Shown: positions 31,050 through 39,382 of the stretch, piece after piece | Layout: every line of letters begins with the position of its first letter | Position numbering within the stretch: the stretch's first letter is position 1 | Assembly (NCBI RefSeq): GCF_946151065.1 | Contig: NZ_CAMGZA010000002.1 | Coordinates: forward strand, 476,669-540,668 | From: Microbacterium sp. Marseille-Q6965 | GTDB taxonomy: Bacteria; Actinomycetota; Actinomycetes; Actinomycetales; Microbacteriaceae | DNA: 64,000 nucleotides | Direction: 5' to 3' | Notes under the pieces: model-generated | What the model saw: only the letters and a program-made list of their open reading frames with translations | The model's database searches: none | What the model was told of the DNA's origin: nothing | Translations under genes and position numbers: made by a program

Positions 31050-31122
31050 CGCGGCGGTCCGGGCGGTCCCGGGCTCCGGCTCATAACCGGCAGCGTGGCG
31101 GGTTCGACTCCCGTCGCCGCGT
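31050..31122 (+). tRNA. tRNA-Met(CAU)-like element with degenerate D-arm (candidate tRNA or pseudo-tRNA)
   Basis: A perfect 7-bp acceptor pairing is seen (CGCGGCG at 31050-31056, CGCCGCG at 31115-31121). The anticodon stem-loop is CCGG-CTCATAA-CCGG with anticodon CAT at 31082-31084, and the T-arm is textbook (GCGGG-TTCGACT-CCCGT). The D-arm is poor: short loop, no A14, no clear GG plus A21 pattern. No CCA is encoded and no initiator C-A mismatch is present. Total 73 nt, the right size. It could be a real divergent tRNA, a pseudogene, or a remnant of a tRNA-targeted insertion. Annotate with caution. Confidence 0.45.
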
Positions 31123-31203
31123 CTACGGTCCTCGGTTCCGGGCGGGAACATCCCCACGCGGGGCGCGGTTGCATGGCGTCGTGAGCAACCGAAGGGAATC
31201 CGC

Positions 31204-31602
31204 ATGAGCGCCGACGACGTCATCCCCGCCGACTACCGCCACCTGCTGGAACTGCCGCTGTACGGGCACCTCGGCACGATCCGACCCGACGACACCGTGC
31301 AGGTGACGCCGATGTGGTTCGAGTTCGACGGCGAGCACGTCCGATTCACGCACACCACGCGACGGCAGAAGTACCGCAACCTGCGGCACAACCCCTCGAT
31401 GGCGCTGTCGATCATCGATCCGGACAACCCGTTGCGCTATCTCGAGGTGGCGGGCTCGCTCGCGGATGTCGTGCCCGACCCCGAGGGCGCGTTCTACGTG
31501 CGGCTGCAGAACCGGTACGGAAACCCCAGTCAGACGCCGCCGCCGGACGCCGCGGATCGCGTGATCCTCGTCATGTCCATCGAGCGCGCCACCCAGCAGT
31601 GA
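31204..31602 (+). CDS. PPOX-class F420/FMN-dependent pyridoxamine-phosphate-oxidase-like protein
   Basis: 132 residues, split-barrel flavin/F420 fold. It contains LPLYGHLGTIRPDDTVQVTPMWFEFDGEHVRFTHTTRRQKYRNLRHNPSMALSIID, the pattern of Rv1155-type F420-dependent reductases and PNPOx-like proteins. It probably reduces an oxidised metabolite or binds F420/FMN; the exact substrate cannot be read. Followed at 17 bp by the Rossmann protein gene, a likely two-gene operon. Confidence 0.88.
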   Translation: MSADDVIPADYRHLLELPLYGHLGTIRPDDTVQVTPMWFEFDGEHVRFTHTTRRQKYRNLRHNPSMALSIIDPDNPLRYLEVAGSLADVVPDPEGAFYVRLQNRYGNPSQTPPPDAADRVILVMSIERATQQ

Positions 31603-31619
31603 ACGGAGAACACCGCAGC

Positions 31620-32264
31620 ATGACCCGCATCGCCATCATCGGAGGCACCGGCTACGCCGGTGGCCACATCGCCCGCGCGGCCGCCGACCGCGGTTTCGAG
31701 GTGATCTCGTACAGCCGTCGCCTGCCCGACGCGCCGCAACCCGGCATCGAGTACCGGCAGGCGGACGCCCGTGACCGCGAGGCGGCCCGGGCGATCGTCG
31801 CCGACGCCGACGTGGCCGTCGTCTCGGTGGCCCCACGCGGCGACATGGAGGGCCGGGTCGAGGGCACGGTCGCGCAGCTCGCGGATCTCGCGCCGGAGGC
31901 AGGAGCGCGGCTCGGCGTCATCGGCGGGGCGGGCTCCCTCCTCGTCGCGGAGGGCGGCCCGAAGGTCATGGACACCGACGGGTTCCCGCCGCAGATACTG
32001 CCGGAGGTGCGCGAGGCCGAGCGCATCCTCGAGCGGCTGAGGGCCGATGACAGCGCGCTCGACTGGTTCTACGTCAGCCCCGCCGGAGGTTTCGGTGCGT
32101 TCGCGCCCGGCGAGGCGCGCGGCACGTATCGCACGGGCGGAGACGTGCTGCTCGTCGACGAGGCGGGCGAGTCGTTCATCTCGGGCGCCGACTTCGGCCT
32201 GGCGGTGGTCGACGAGATCGAGCGCCCCGCGCACCGCCGGCGCCGCTTCACCGTCGCCTACTGA
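31620..32264 (+). CDS. NAD(P)-binding Rossmann-fold protein (NmrA/atypical SDR type)
   Basis: 214 residues beginning MTRIAIIGGTGYAGGHIARAAADRGFEVISYSRR, the GGTGYAGxxI dinucleotide motif of atypical short-chain reductases (YwnB/Rv-type NAD(P)H-binding proteins). DWFYVSPAGGFGAFAPGEARGTYRTGGDVLL is a family block. It lacks the YxxxK pair of classical SDRs, so it may be a redox sensor or an atypical reductase. ATG 31620 follows GGAGAA. Confidence 0.87.
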   Translation: MTRIAIIGGTGYAGGHIARAAADRGFEVISYSRRLPDAPQPGIEYRQADARDREAARAIVADADVAVVSVAPRGDMEGRVEGTVAQLADLAPEAGARLGVIGGAGSLLVAEGGPKVMDTDGFPPQILPEVREAERILERLRADDSALDWFYVSPAGGFGAFAPGEARGTYRTGGDVLLVDEAGESFISGADFGLAVVDEIERPAHRRRRFTVAY

Positions 32265-32395
32265 CGACGGGCGCGCGCCAGGGTCGCCTGCGGCGGTTCG
32301 CCCGTGCGGCGCGTGTCCGGGCGATCCGGTCCGGCGTCGACGGATTCCTCCTCGGGAGGGAGACGTCCGGCGCCGGGCCGTGCCCGCTTCCGCAT
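32258..32395 (-). CDS. Possible small basic hypothetical protein
   Basis: 45-codon ORF on the minus strand (starts MRKRARPGAGRLPPEEESVD, ends ARARRQ) in the 162-bp gap between the Rossmann gene and aminopeptidase N, overlapping the former's stop by 7 bp. GC3 is high and a GAGGGCGG run lies ahead of the ATG, but there is no recognised homology and the gene could be spurious. Confidence 0.25.
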   Translation of the reverse strand: MRKRARPGAGRLPPEEESVDAGPDRPDTRRTGEPPQATLARARRQ

Positions 32396-32426
32396 CGGCG
32401 GCGCCGCCCTCTGCCACGATGGACGG

Positions 32427-34934
32427 ATGAGCTCGCCCAACGCCTCCGCCAACCTCACGCGCGAGGAGACCGCCGCCCGCGCCGCCGCCATCGACCTTCA
32501 CGAGACGCGCGTGGTCCTGACGCTCGCCGGGGCGGCAGATCCGGCGGAGAGCGGGTTCTCGACCACGAGCACGCTCGTCTTCGACGCGCACGTCGACGAC
32601 ACGTGGGTCGACTTCCTCGGCGAGGCCGTGCACTCGGTCAGCGTCAACGGCGCCGACATCCCCGTGGACTGGGACGGCGCGCGCGTGCGCGTCACGGGTC
32701 TGGTCGAGGGGCGCAATGAGGTCGTGATCGCTGCGCGCGGCGCCTACAGCCGCTCCGGCGAGGGCCTGCACCGGTTCGTCGACCCGGCCGACGGGCAGAC
32801 GTACCTGTACACGCAGTTCGAGCCCGCCGACGCCCGCCGACTCATGCCGTGCTTCGAACAGCCCGACATGAAGGCACGGTGGACCTTCGATGTCGCGGTG
32901 CCCGCCGGGTGGACGGCGCTGTCCAACCAGGTGGCGAGCAGCGTCCGGCACGAGAACGACCACGACCGGGTGGTCTTCGAGCCGACCCTGCCGATCTCCT
33001 CGTACATCACCGCGGTCGCGGCGGGCCCCTACCACCGCGTCGACGGCGAATGGACGCGCGGTGAGCAGCGCATTCCGCTGGGCGTGCTGTGCCGCGCCTC
33101 GTTGGCCGAGCATCTCGACGCCGACGAGATCCTCACCGTCACGCGTCAGGGGCTCGACTTCTTCACGGAGGCCTTCGGGTACGGCTACCCGTGGCGCAAG
33201 TACGACCAGATCTTCGTCCCCGAGTACAACCTCGGGGCGATGGAGAACCCGGGACTGGTCACGTTCACCGAGGCGTACGTGTTCCGAGGGGCCGCGACGG
33301 AGGCGCAGCGCGAGGCCCGCGCGAACACGATCCTGCACGAGATGGCGCACATGTGGTTCGGCGATCTCGTGACGATGCGCTGGTGGGACGACCTCTGGCT
33401 CAAGGAGTCGTTCGCCGACTACATGGGCGCGCACGCCGCCGTGGCCGCGACGCGCTTCGCCGAGGCCTGGACGTCGTTCGCGAATCGCCGCAAGGCGTGG
33501 GCGTACGAGCAGGACCAGCTGCCGACGACGCATCCGATCGTCGCCGACATCCCCGACCTCGAGGCGGCCACCCTCAACTTCGACGGCATCACGTACGCCA
33601 AGGGCGCCTCGGTGCTGAAACAGCTCGTCGCGTTCGTGGGGGAGGACGCCTTCTTCGCGGGAGTGCGGACCTACTTCCGCCGTCACGCCTTCGGCAACAC
33701 GACGCTCGACGACCTCCTCGCCGCGCTTGAGGAGACCTCTGGCCGAGACGTGAGGGCATGGAGCGCGGCGTGGTTGGAGACGACCGGGGTCTCGACGCTC
33801 GCGCTCGAGCGGGACGCCGAGGGGGGCGCGGCCCTCGTGCAGACCGACCCGCGCCCTCACCGCCTGCACATCGGGCTGTTCGATGCCCGGGACGGGCGCC
33901 TGGAGCGCGGTGGGTCCGTCGATGTCGACATCGCGGCCGAGCGCTCGCCGCTGGAGGTGCCGGCGGCGGATCTCGTGCTCCTCAACGACGGTGACCTCAC
34001 CTACGCGAAGGCGCGGCTCGACGCCGACTCCCTCGCCGCCGTGGAGACGGGTCTGAGCGGGCTGGGCGACACGCTCGCGCGCGGGATCGTGTGGTCGTCG
34101 CTGTGGAACGCCACGCGCGACGGGGAGTTGCCGGTGCACCGTTACCTCGGCGTCGTGGCCGCGCACGCGCCGCGGGAGAGGAACGCCGCCCTGCTGGCCG
34201 GCACCATCGCCAACGCCGCCTTCGCCGTGAATCACTACGTGCCGCGGGTCTCGCTCGCCGATGCCCGCGCCCTCTGGGCCGAGACGGCCTGGCAGTCGCT
34301 CTCGGAGGCCGAGCCCGGCAGCGACGCCCAGCTGGCGTGGGCGCGTGCGGTGGGCGCCGCCGTCGCCTACGACGGTGCTCGCGGTCCCGAGCTGCGCGCG
34401 ATCCTGGCCGGAGACGCGCCGGCGCCCGAGGGCCTCCGACTGGACCCCGACCTGCGGTGGGCCTGGGTGCAGGGGTTGACCGCCGTCGGCGTCATGGACG
34501 AGTCCGACATCGCGGCGGAGCTCGCGCGCGACGATACCTTGTCCGGCCGGACGGCCGCCGTTCAGGCCCTTGCCTCGCGCCCGGACGCCGAGGTGCGCGC
34601 CGCGGCATGGCGGGCGGCGTGGGAGGACCGCAGCCTGAGCAACGAGCACCTGGGCGCGACGATCGCGGGCATCCGCGCCGGCGGACGCCGGGATCTCGTC
34701 GCCCGCTTCGATGCCGACTACTTCGATCGCATCCGCGGCACGTGGGCCGATCGCAGCATGGAGATCGCGCGACGGCTCGTGGCCGGTCTCTTCCCGGCCT
34801 CCGACGATCTCGCGGACGTCGATGCGTGGCTGGCGGCCCAGCCCGACGCCCCGGGTGCCCTGCGCCGCATCGTGGTCGAGCGGCGCGACCACCTCGCCCG
34901 CGACCTGCGGGTGCGCGCGGCGAACGAGACCTGA
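32427..34934 (+). CDS. pepN: Aminopeptidase N (M1 family zinc metallopeptidase)
   Basis: 835 residues. Exopeptidase motif GAMENPG; zinc site H304-E305-x2-H308 (HEMAHMWFG) with the third ligand glutamate in KESFADY 18 residues later; catalytic tyrosine region (FDGITYAKGASVLKQL). N-terminal beta domain and C-terminal helical ERAP1-like domain (DARALWAETAWQSL onward) complete the M1 layout of actinobacterial PepN. Cytoplasmic (no signal peptide); trims N-terminal residues from peptides. ATG 32427 gives the family N-terminus (NLTREETAARAAAI). Confidence 0.96.
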   Translation: MSSPNASANLTREETAARAAAIDLHETRVVLTLAGAADPAESGFSTTSTLVFDAHVDDTWVDFLGEAVHSVSVNGADIPVDWDGARVRVTGLVEGRNEVVIAARGAYSRSGEGLHRFVDPADGQTYLYTQFEPADARRLMPCFEQPDMKARWTFDVAVPAGWTALSNQVASSVRHENDHDRVVFEPTLPISSYITAVAAGPYHRVDGEWTRGEQRIPLGVLCRASLAEHLDADEILTVTRQGLDFFTEAFGYGYPWRKYDQIFVPEYNLGAMENPGLVTFTEAYVFRGAATEAQREARANTILHEMAHMWFGDLVTMRWWDDLWLKESFADYMGAHAAVAATRFAEAWTSFANRRKAWAYEQDQLPTTHPIVADIPDLEAATLNFDGITYAKGASVLKQLVAFVGEDAFFAGVRTYFRRHAFGNTTLDDLLAALEETSGRDVRAWSAAWLETTGVSTLALERDAEGGAALVQTDPRPHRLHIGLFDARDGRLERGGSVDVDIAAERSPLEVPAADLVLLNDGDLTYAKARLDADSLAAVETGLSGLGDTLARGIVWSSLWNATRDGELPVHRYLGVVAAHAPRERNAALLAGTIANAAFAVNHYVPRVSLADARALWAETAWQSLSEAEPGSDAQLAWARAVGAAVAYDGARGPELRAILAGDAPAPEGLRLDPDLRWAWVQGLTAVGVMDESDIAAELARDDTLSGRTAAVQALASRPDAEVRAAAWRAAWEDRSLSNEHLGATIAGIRAGGRRDLVARFDADYFDRIRGTWADRSMEIARRLVAGLFPASDDLADVDAWLAAQPDAPGALRRIVVERRDHLARDLRVRAANET

Positions 34935-34956
34935 TCCCGCCGCCTCCGCGCCCACG

Positions 34957-34995
34957 CGCCGGAGCCGCCCGGGGTCGTCTCGGGCGGCTCCGGCG
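34957..34995. terminator. Bidirectional terminator between pepN and the subtilase gene
   Basis: Perfect 15-bp inverted repeat (CGCCGGAGCCGCCCG / CGGGCGGCTCCGGCG) with a 9-nt loop in the 66-bp gap between two convergent genes. Confidence 0.8.
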
Positions 34996-35000
34996 TCGGG

Positions 35001-38000
35001 TCACTCCGCGGCGTCGACCGTCACGAGCGTGCGCACGCCCGACTCGCCGTAGCGCACGACCCCGTAGTAGGTCGTGCCCGGCACGAGGTCGCTCCACGAG
35101 AGCTCATACGTCGCGTCGGCGCCGTTCTCGACCGGCAGAGGGGTGGGCGCGGCCGTCAGGCCCTGTCCCGGGGAGGCGACGGCCGCGTCGAGCGTCCACG
35201 TGAACGGCGCGTCGTACGCGTACACGTGGGACTCCACGACGTAGGTGCCGGCGACGGGGGCGGTGATGACGACCTCCTCATCGGCCGACCCCGTGGCCAA
35301 CTGCCACAGCTCGTGGTAGCGCCAGTCGTCCGGGCTCACCACGCGGTAGACCGCGAGGTCGAGATCCGACCCGGCGTCGTCCCCCGAGTCGAGCACGAAC
35401 CGCGCCAGGTCCGCTCCCTCCGGCACCTCGACGACCGAATACGTGTACCCGTCCTCGGCGGCACCGGTCGTCTCGTCACCGTCCACGAGGCGCTCTGCTG
35501 CGGCCAGTCCCGCCGTGTTGAGCGCGAGCTCGCCCGACACCCCCGAGGTGATGCCGACCTCGATGGAGCCGGTCGTGCCCGTGCCGGTGACCTCCGCCGG
35601 AGCGGTGGCGGTGACGGGGAAGACCGCGATGGGGGAGCGAACCTCGTTCGTCCCGCCCGTCCACGTCAGGAAGCCGCTCGTCCACTGCTCGGCGGGCGCG
35701 GACGCCTTGGTGAAGGTGATCGACACGGTCGCGCTCTCGCCCGCCGCCAGCGTGACGGTGGAGGGCTCGACCGCCACGTCCACGCCCGGCACCTCCGCAG
35801 TTGCGGTGTAGGTGCCGGCCTCGGTCGCCGTGATCGTGCGCGTGACCGTCTCGGGCGCCGACAGCGAGCCGATGCCGATCGAGGCGAGGTTGAGGTCGCT
35901 CGGCGCGACCTCGGCCTCCTCGGGCAGCCCGAACGAGATCAGGTCGAGGCCCTGCAGGTAGCCCGCCCACTCCTCGGGGCCGCTGCTGTACAGCAGAGAC
36001 GGCTGCAGCATCTTCGTCGGATCGACGTGCCCGGCACCCTGCGCGAAGGGATCGGTGTGCGGCGAGCCGTCACCGTTCACCGTGTCGTAGGCGGTCGTCA
36101 TGAGTGCCGACTTCACATCCGCCGGCGCCCAATCGGGGTGCTCGCCCAGGAACAACGCGGCGAGTCCGGCCACGTGGGGTGACGCCATGGACGTGCCGGA
36201 GAGGATGCCGAAGGTGGGCTCCTCCTTCTCACCGTTGGTCGTGGCCGCGAGGATGGCGACACCGGGAGCCGAGACGTCCGGCTTGATGATGTCGTTCGTC
36301 TCGGCGTTCATCGGACCGCGGCTCGAGAAACCCGCCACCTGCGGCACCGGCGTGACGGCGTCGGTGATGTTGTCGCTGTGCAGCGTCGCCGTGGCCTCGG
36401 CCGTCCGCGCGTGGTCGAGGATCGCGTCGCGGTGCTCGGCAGCCACGTGCACGGTCGGCACGGTGTGGAAGTCGTTGTCGAGCGACTCGCCGGCGGCCAC
36501 GTTCGTCAGGATCATGCCCGCGCCGCCCGATTCCGCCACCTCCTGCGACTTCTCGACGCGCGCGTTCGAGCCGCGGTCGCACACGACGATGTGACCCGCG
36601 GCGGCGGCGTCGTCCACGCTGCCGAGCAGGCACAGCGCGGCATCGGCGGGTGCCGCGCCGGCGGCGGGGATGTCGCCGGCGTACACGAGCGGCCCGGATA
36701 CGGTCTCGCCGTCGGGCACCGACACGGTCACGCCGGGCGCGGTGAAGCCGTCGCCGAGCTCCACGGTTCCCTCCCAGGTCGGGATGGTCGAGGCCGCCAC
36801 GGTCGTGTACCACGGGGAGGCGTGGTCCGCCGTCGCGGCGCCCGGGCCCGAGTTGCCGGCGCTGACCGCCACGAACACGCCGGCGGCGGCCGCGTTGAAG
36901 AACGAGATGTCCTCGGGCTGCAGCACGCTCGTGGCCGAGCCGCCGCCGATGGAGTAGTTGATGACGTCCACCCCGTCGGCCACGGCCTGATCGATCGCGG
37001 CGACGAGGTCGCTGACGGCGCAGCCGTCGTCGTCCGTGCTGGCGGGATCCGGCCCGTTCCAGCACGCCTTGTAGGCGGCGATCTTCGCGGCCGGTGCGAC
37101 GCCCGAGACCGTGCCGAAGCCCACGCCGGAGACCGAGGCCTCGACGCCGAAGCGGCCGGCGGCCGTGCTGGCCGTGTGCGACCCGTGGCCGTCGCCGTCT
37201 CGCGGCGAGAGGTAGTCGTCGTCGGTGACAGCGCCGAAGCCCTCGCCGAACCACTGCGCCCCGATGAGCTTGGTGGAGTAGTCGTGCTTGTTCCACTCCT
37301 CGCCGGTGACGATCGCGCTGCGGAACTGCGTGCCGTCGGCCTTGTCGAAGACGATCTCCCCGCCGCTCGTGTACGGCACGCCGGGCCTCTTCGTCGCGGC
37401 CCGGTTCTTGAGCTTGTCGCCCGCGAAGGAGGGGTGCTCGGGGGCGATGCCGGTGTCGACGACCCCGACCACGACGCCCTCACCGGCATGCTCCACGCCG
37501 CCGGTCGCCTCCCACACGCCGCCCCGGCCGTCGGCGTCCGAGCCGAGCCCGAGGAAGTCGGTGGACGTCTGCGCGGTGACCTTGCGCAGCTCGTCGGGGA
37601 AGACGCCGAGCACGCTCTTGTCGGTGCGCAGCGTGGCGACCTGCTCGGCCGTGAGCTCCGCGGCGAAGCCGTTGGCCGTCACCTGGTAGGTGGTGTCGGG
37701 CAGCGCGCCGATCTGGTCGGCCAGCTTCTGCTGCTTCTTCTCGAGGTGCTCGATGTACTTCTGTGCGTTCTGCGCGTGCGCATCGAGCCGGTTGCCCTTC
37801 TCCGGCTTGGTCGCGTCGATGCCGGGCACGCCGCCGTCGTAGGTGGCCAGCGCGTCCTCCTTGAGGAGCACGACATAGCGGCCGTCCTCGGCGTCGACGG
37901 GGCCCAGGGGATTCACCTCCTCCGCAGGATCAGCGTGAGCGGCCGTGGCCGCGGTCGCCGTGAGCGCGAGGGCGAGCGTGAGTGCCGCCGCCGCGCGCGG

Positions 38001-38015
38001 GAGAGGTCGGATCAT
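35001..38015 (-). CDS. Secreted subtilisin-like serine protease (S8) with PA domain
   Basis: 1004 residues. Signal peptide (AAAALTLALALTATAATAAHA), inhibitor-I9-like propeptide (YVVLLKEDALATYDG ... VTANGFAAELTAEQVATLRTDKSVLGVFPDE), then the S8 domain with triad Asp187 (VGVVDTGIAPEHPSF), His277 (GDGHGSHTAS) and Ser609 (GTSMASPHVAGLAALF). A protease-associated insert lies before the serine (PLVYAGDIPAAG; HIVVCDRGSNARVEKSQEVAESGGAGMILTN). Fn3-like and beta-sandwich domains follow. There is no sortase motif or membrane anchor, so it is probably released. ATG 38015 has a GGAGGCA SD-like run. Confidence 0.94.
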   Translation of the reverse strand: MIRPLPRAAAALTLALALTATAATAAHADPAEEVNPLGPVDAEDGRYVVLLKEDALATYDGGVPGIDATKPEKGNRLDAHAQNAQKYIEHLEKKQQKLADQIGALPDTTYQVTANGFAAELTAEQVATLRTDKSVLGVFPDELRKVTAQTSTDFLGLGSDADGRGGVWEATGGVEHAGEGVVVGVVDTGIAPEHPSFAGDKLKNRAATKRPGVPYTSGGEIVFDKADGTQFRSAIVTGEEWNKHDYSTKLIGAQWFGEGFGAVTDDDYLSPRDGDGHGSHTASTAAGRFGVEASVSGVGFGTVSGVAPAAKIAAYKACWNGPDPASTDDDGCAVSDLVAAIDQAVADGVDVINYSIGGGSATSVLQPEDISFFNAAAAGVFVAVSAGNSGPGAATADHASPWYTTVAASTIPTWEGTVELGDGFTAPGVTVSVPDGETVSGPLVYAGDIPAAGAAPADAALCLLGSVDDAAAAGHIVVCDRGSNARVEKSQEVAESGGAGMILTNVAAGESLDNDFHTVPTVHVAAEHRDAILDHARTAEATATLHSDNITDAVTPVPQVAGFSSRGPMNAETNDIIKPDVSAPGVAILAATTNGEKEEPTFGILSGTSMASPHVAGLAALFLGEHPDWAPADVKSALMTTAYDTVNGDGSPHTDPFAQGAGHVDPTKMLQPSLLYSSGPEEWAGYLQGLDLISFGLPEEAEVAPSDLNLASIGIGSLSAPETVTRTITATEAGTYTATAEVPGVDVAVEPSTVTLAAGESATVSITFTKASAPAEQWTSGFLTWTGGTNEVRSPIAVFPVTATAPAEVTGTGTTGSIEVGITSGVSGELALNTAGLAAAERLVDGDETTGAAEDGYTYSVVEVPEGADLARFVLDSGDDAGSDLDLAVYRVVSPDDWRYHELWQLATGSADEEVVITAPVAGTYVVESHVYAYDAPFTWTLDAAVASPGQGLTAAPTPLPVENGADATYELSWSDLVPGTTYYGVVRYGESGVRTLVTVDAAE

Positions 38016-38180
38016 CCAGTGCCTCCTGCGTGATGGGATGCCGCACGGCGTTCGCTCGCGCAGTGGCGCCGAATCTAGCTCACAGGTGTTGCACAGGGAG
38101 GCGTTTCGGCGCGTCGGCTCACCGGGGATATCCGGGCATACCGCCGCCGAGCGGTGGAGCACGTGGGCAGGGGTGCCGAC

Positions 38181-39266
38181 TCATTCGGGCGCGAGCAGCG
38201 CCGCGGCCGCCTCGACGGTGTCGACGAGATGCACGTGCCGTTCCATCGGCCGTCCCTTTGCGAGCGCGCGCAGCAGCGGCCAGGCGGGCAGCGTCTCGGT
38301 CCAGTGCTCGCGACCCACCAACACCATCGGGGCGATGCGGTCCTCCGTGGCGTAGTAGTTCTCGCACGCGTCCTGGAAGATCTCCTGAACCGTCCCGCCC
38401 GCCCCGGGCAGGAACACGATGCCCGCGTCGCACAGCTCCAGCAGGATCGCCTCGCGCAGGGCATTGCGGAAGTACTTCGCGATGGCGGTGGCGAACAGGT
38501 TCGATGGCTCGTGACCGTAGTGCCACGTGGGCACACCGAGGGAATCGGTCGGATCGGGGAACCGAGCGATCACCCGCCGCGCCGCCCGCACCCAGTCGTC
38601 GGCCGAGGGGTGGTAGGAGGGCGCGGACGCGAGCAGCTCGAGCGCCTCGTCGAGCTCTGGGCCGGTGCGGGCGGCGAGCCGCGCACCCAGGTTCGCGGCC
38701 TCCATCGCCCCGGGGCCTCCGCCCGTCGCCACGGTGAGCCGGCGCCCCAGGAGACGCCCCATCCGCGCCGCCGCGGCGTATCCCGCGCCGCCCCGGTCGA
38801 GGGCGTGCCCGCCCATCACGCCCACCAGCCGCCGGCCGGCGCTCCACGACGCGAGGGCGCCGTCGACGCCTTCGTCGTGCAGCGCCCGGGCCAGGGCGGC
38901 ATCGGACGCGGTGCGCTCGTGAGCCCACGCGAAGGCCCGGGCGTCGAGGGAGCGGGCATACGGCTCGGCGTCGTAGAGCTCGTCGGCCGTGTACAGGGTG
39001 TCACGATGGGGGTCGATCGGTGCGGCCTCCACACCCGGCAGCACGAGCGCCCCGCGCAGCTCGTGCCGCTCCGCCTCGCCGGGCGCGAACCGGCAGCCCG
39101 CGAACGTCGTCCGTGACGTGTCGCACGCGGCGAGCGCATCCGAGGAAGCGCGCAGGTCGAGGCCGACGATGCGCCATCCTCGCAGGTGGCGCACTCCGGC
39201 GGAGAGGCGTCGGTCGAGCTCCGCGAGCGACTCGACCATGACGACCCTGCCCCGCGTGCGCCTCAT
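38181..39266 (-). CDS. LOG-family (lysine decarboxylase-like fold) protein
   Basis: 361 residues, larger than the ~190-residue cytokinin-activating LOG enzymes. The C-terminal part has the LOG nucleotide-binding motifs (TVATGGGPGAMEAANLGARLA and GIVFLPGAGGTVQEIFQDACENYY, the PGGxGTxxE motif with one change). The N-terminal ~130 residues are a separate lead-in domain. LOG proteins cleave nucleoside monophosphates to free base and ribose-5-phosphate; whether this longer form does so is unknown. Stands alone upstream of the subtilase gene. Confidence 0.85.
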   Translation of the reverse strand: MRRTRGRVVMVESLAELDRRLSAGVRHLRGWRIVGLDLRASSDALAACDTSRTTFAGCRFAPGEAERHELRGALVLPGVEAAPIDPHRDTLYTADELYDAEPYARSLDARAFAWAHERTASDAALARALHDEGVDGALASWSAGRRLVGVMGGHALDRGGAGYAAAARMGRLLGRRLTVATGGGPGAMEAANLGARLAARTGPELDEALELLASAPSYHPSADDWVRAARRVIARFPDPTDSLGVPTWHYGHEPSNLFATAIAKYFRNALREAILLELCDAGIVFLPGAGGTVQEIFQDACENYYATEDRIAPMVLVGREHWTETLPAWPLLRALAKGRPMERHVHLVDTVEAAAALLAPE

Positions 39267-39382
39267 TCCGTCATCCTCTCAGCAACGCGACGGAGACAGC
39301 GTGCTCCTGTCCTCGCCCTCGCCGGCGCGGGTAGGCTCGCGGGGGTGCGCCCGCCGCCGGGGCGCGTGACGAAGGGGACGAC

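Noticed and set aside
31050..31122. Initiator tRNA-fMet
   Set aside because: Lacks the C1-A72 mismatch and the three G-C pairs of initiator anticodon stems.
31530..34955. 1141-codon open frame on the minus strand opposite aminopeptidase N
   Set aside because: Shadow ORF caused by high GC3 of the real genes; composition is Arg/Gly/His-rich with no domain.
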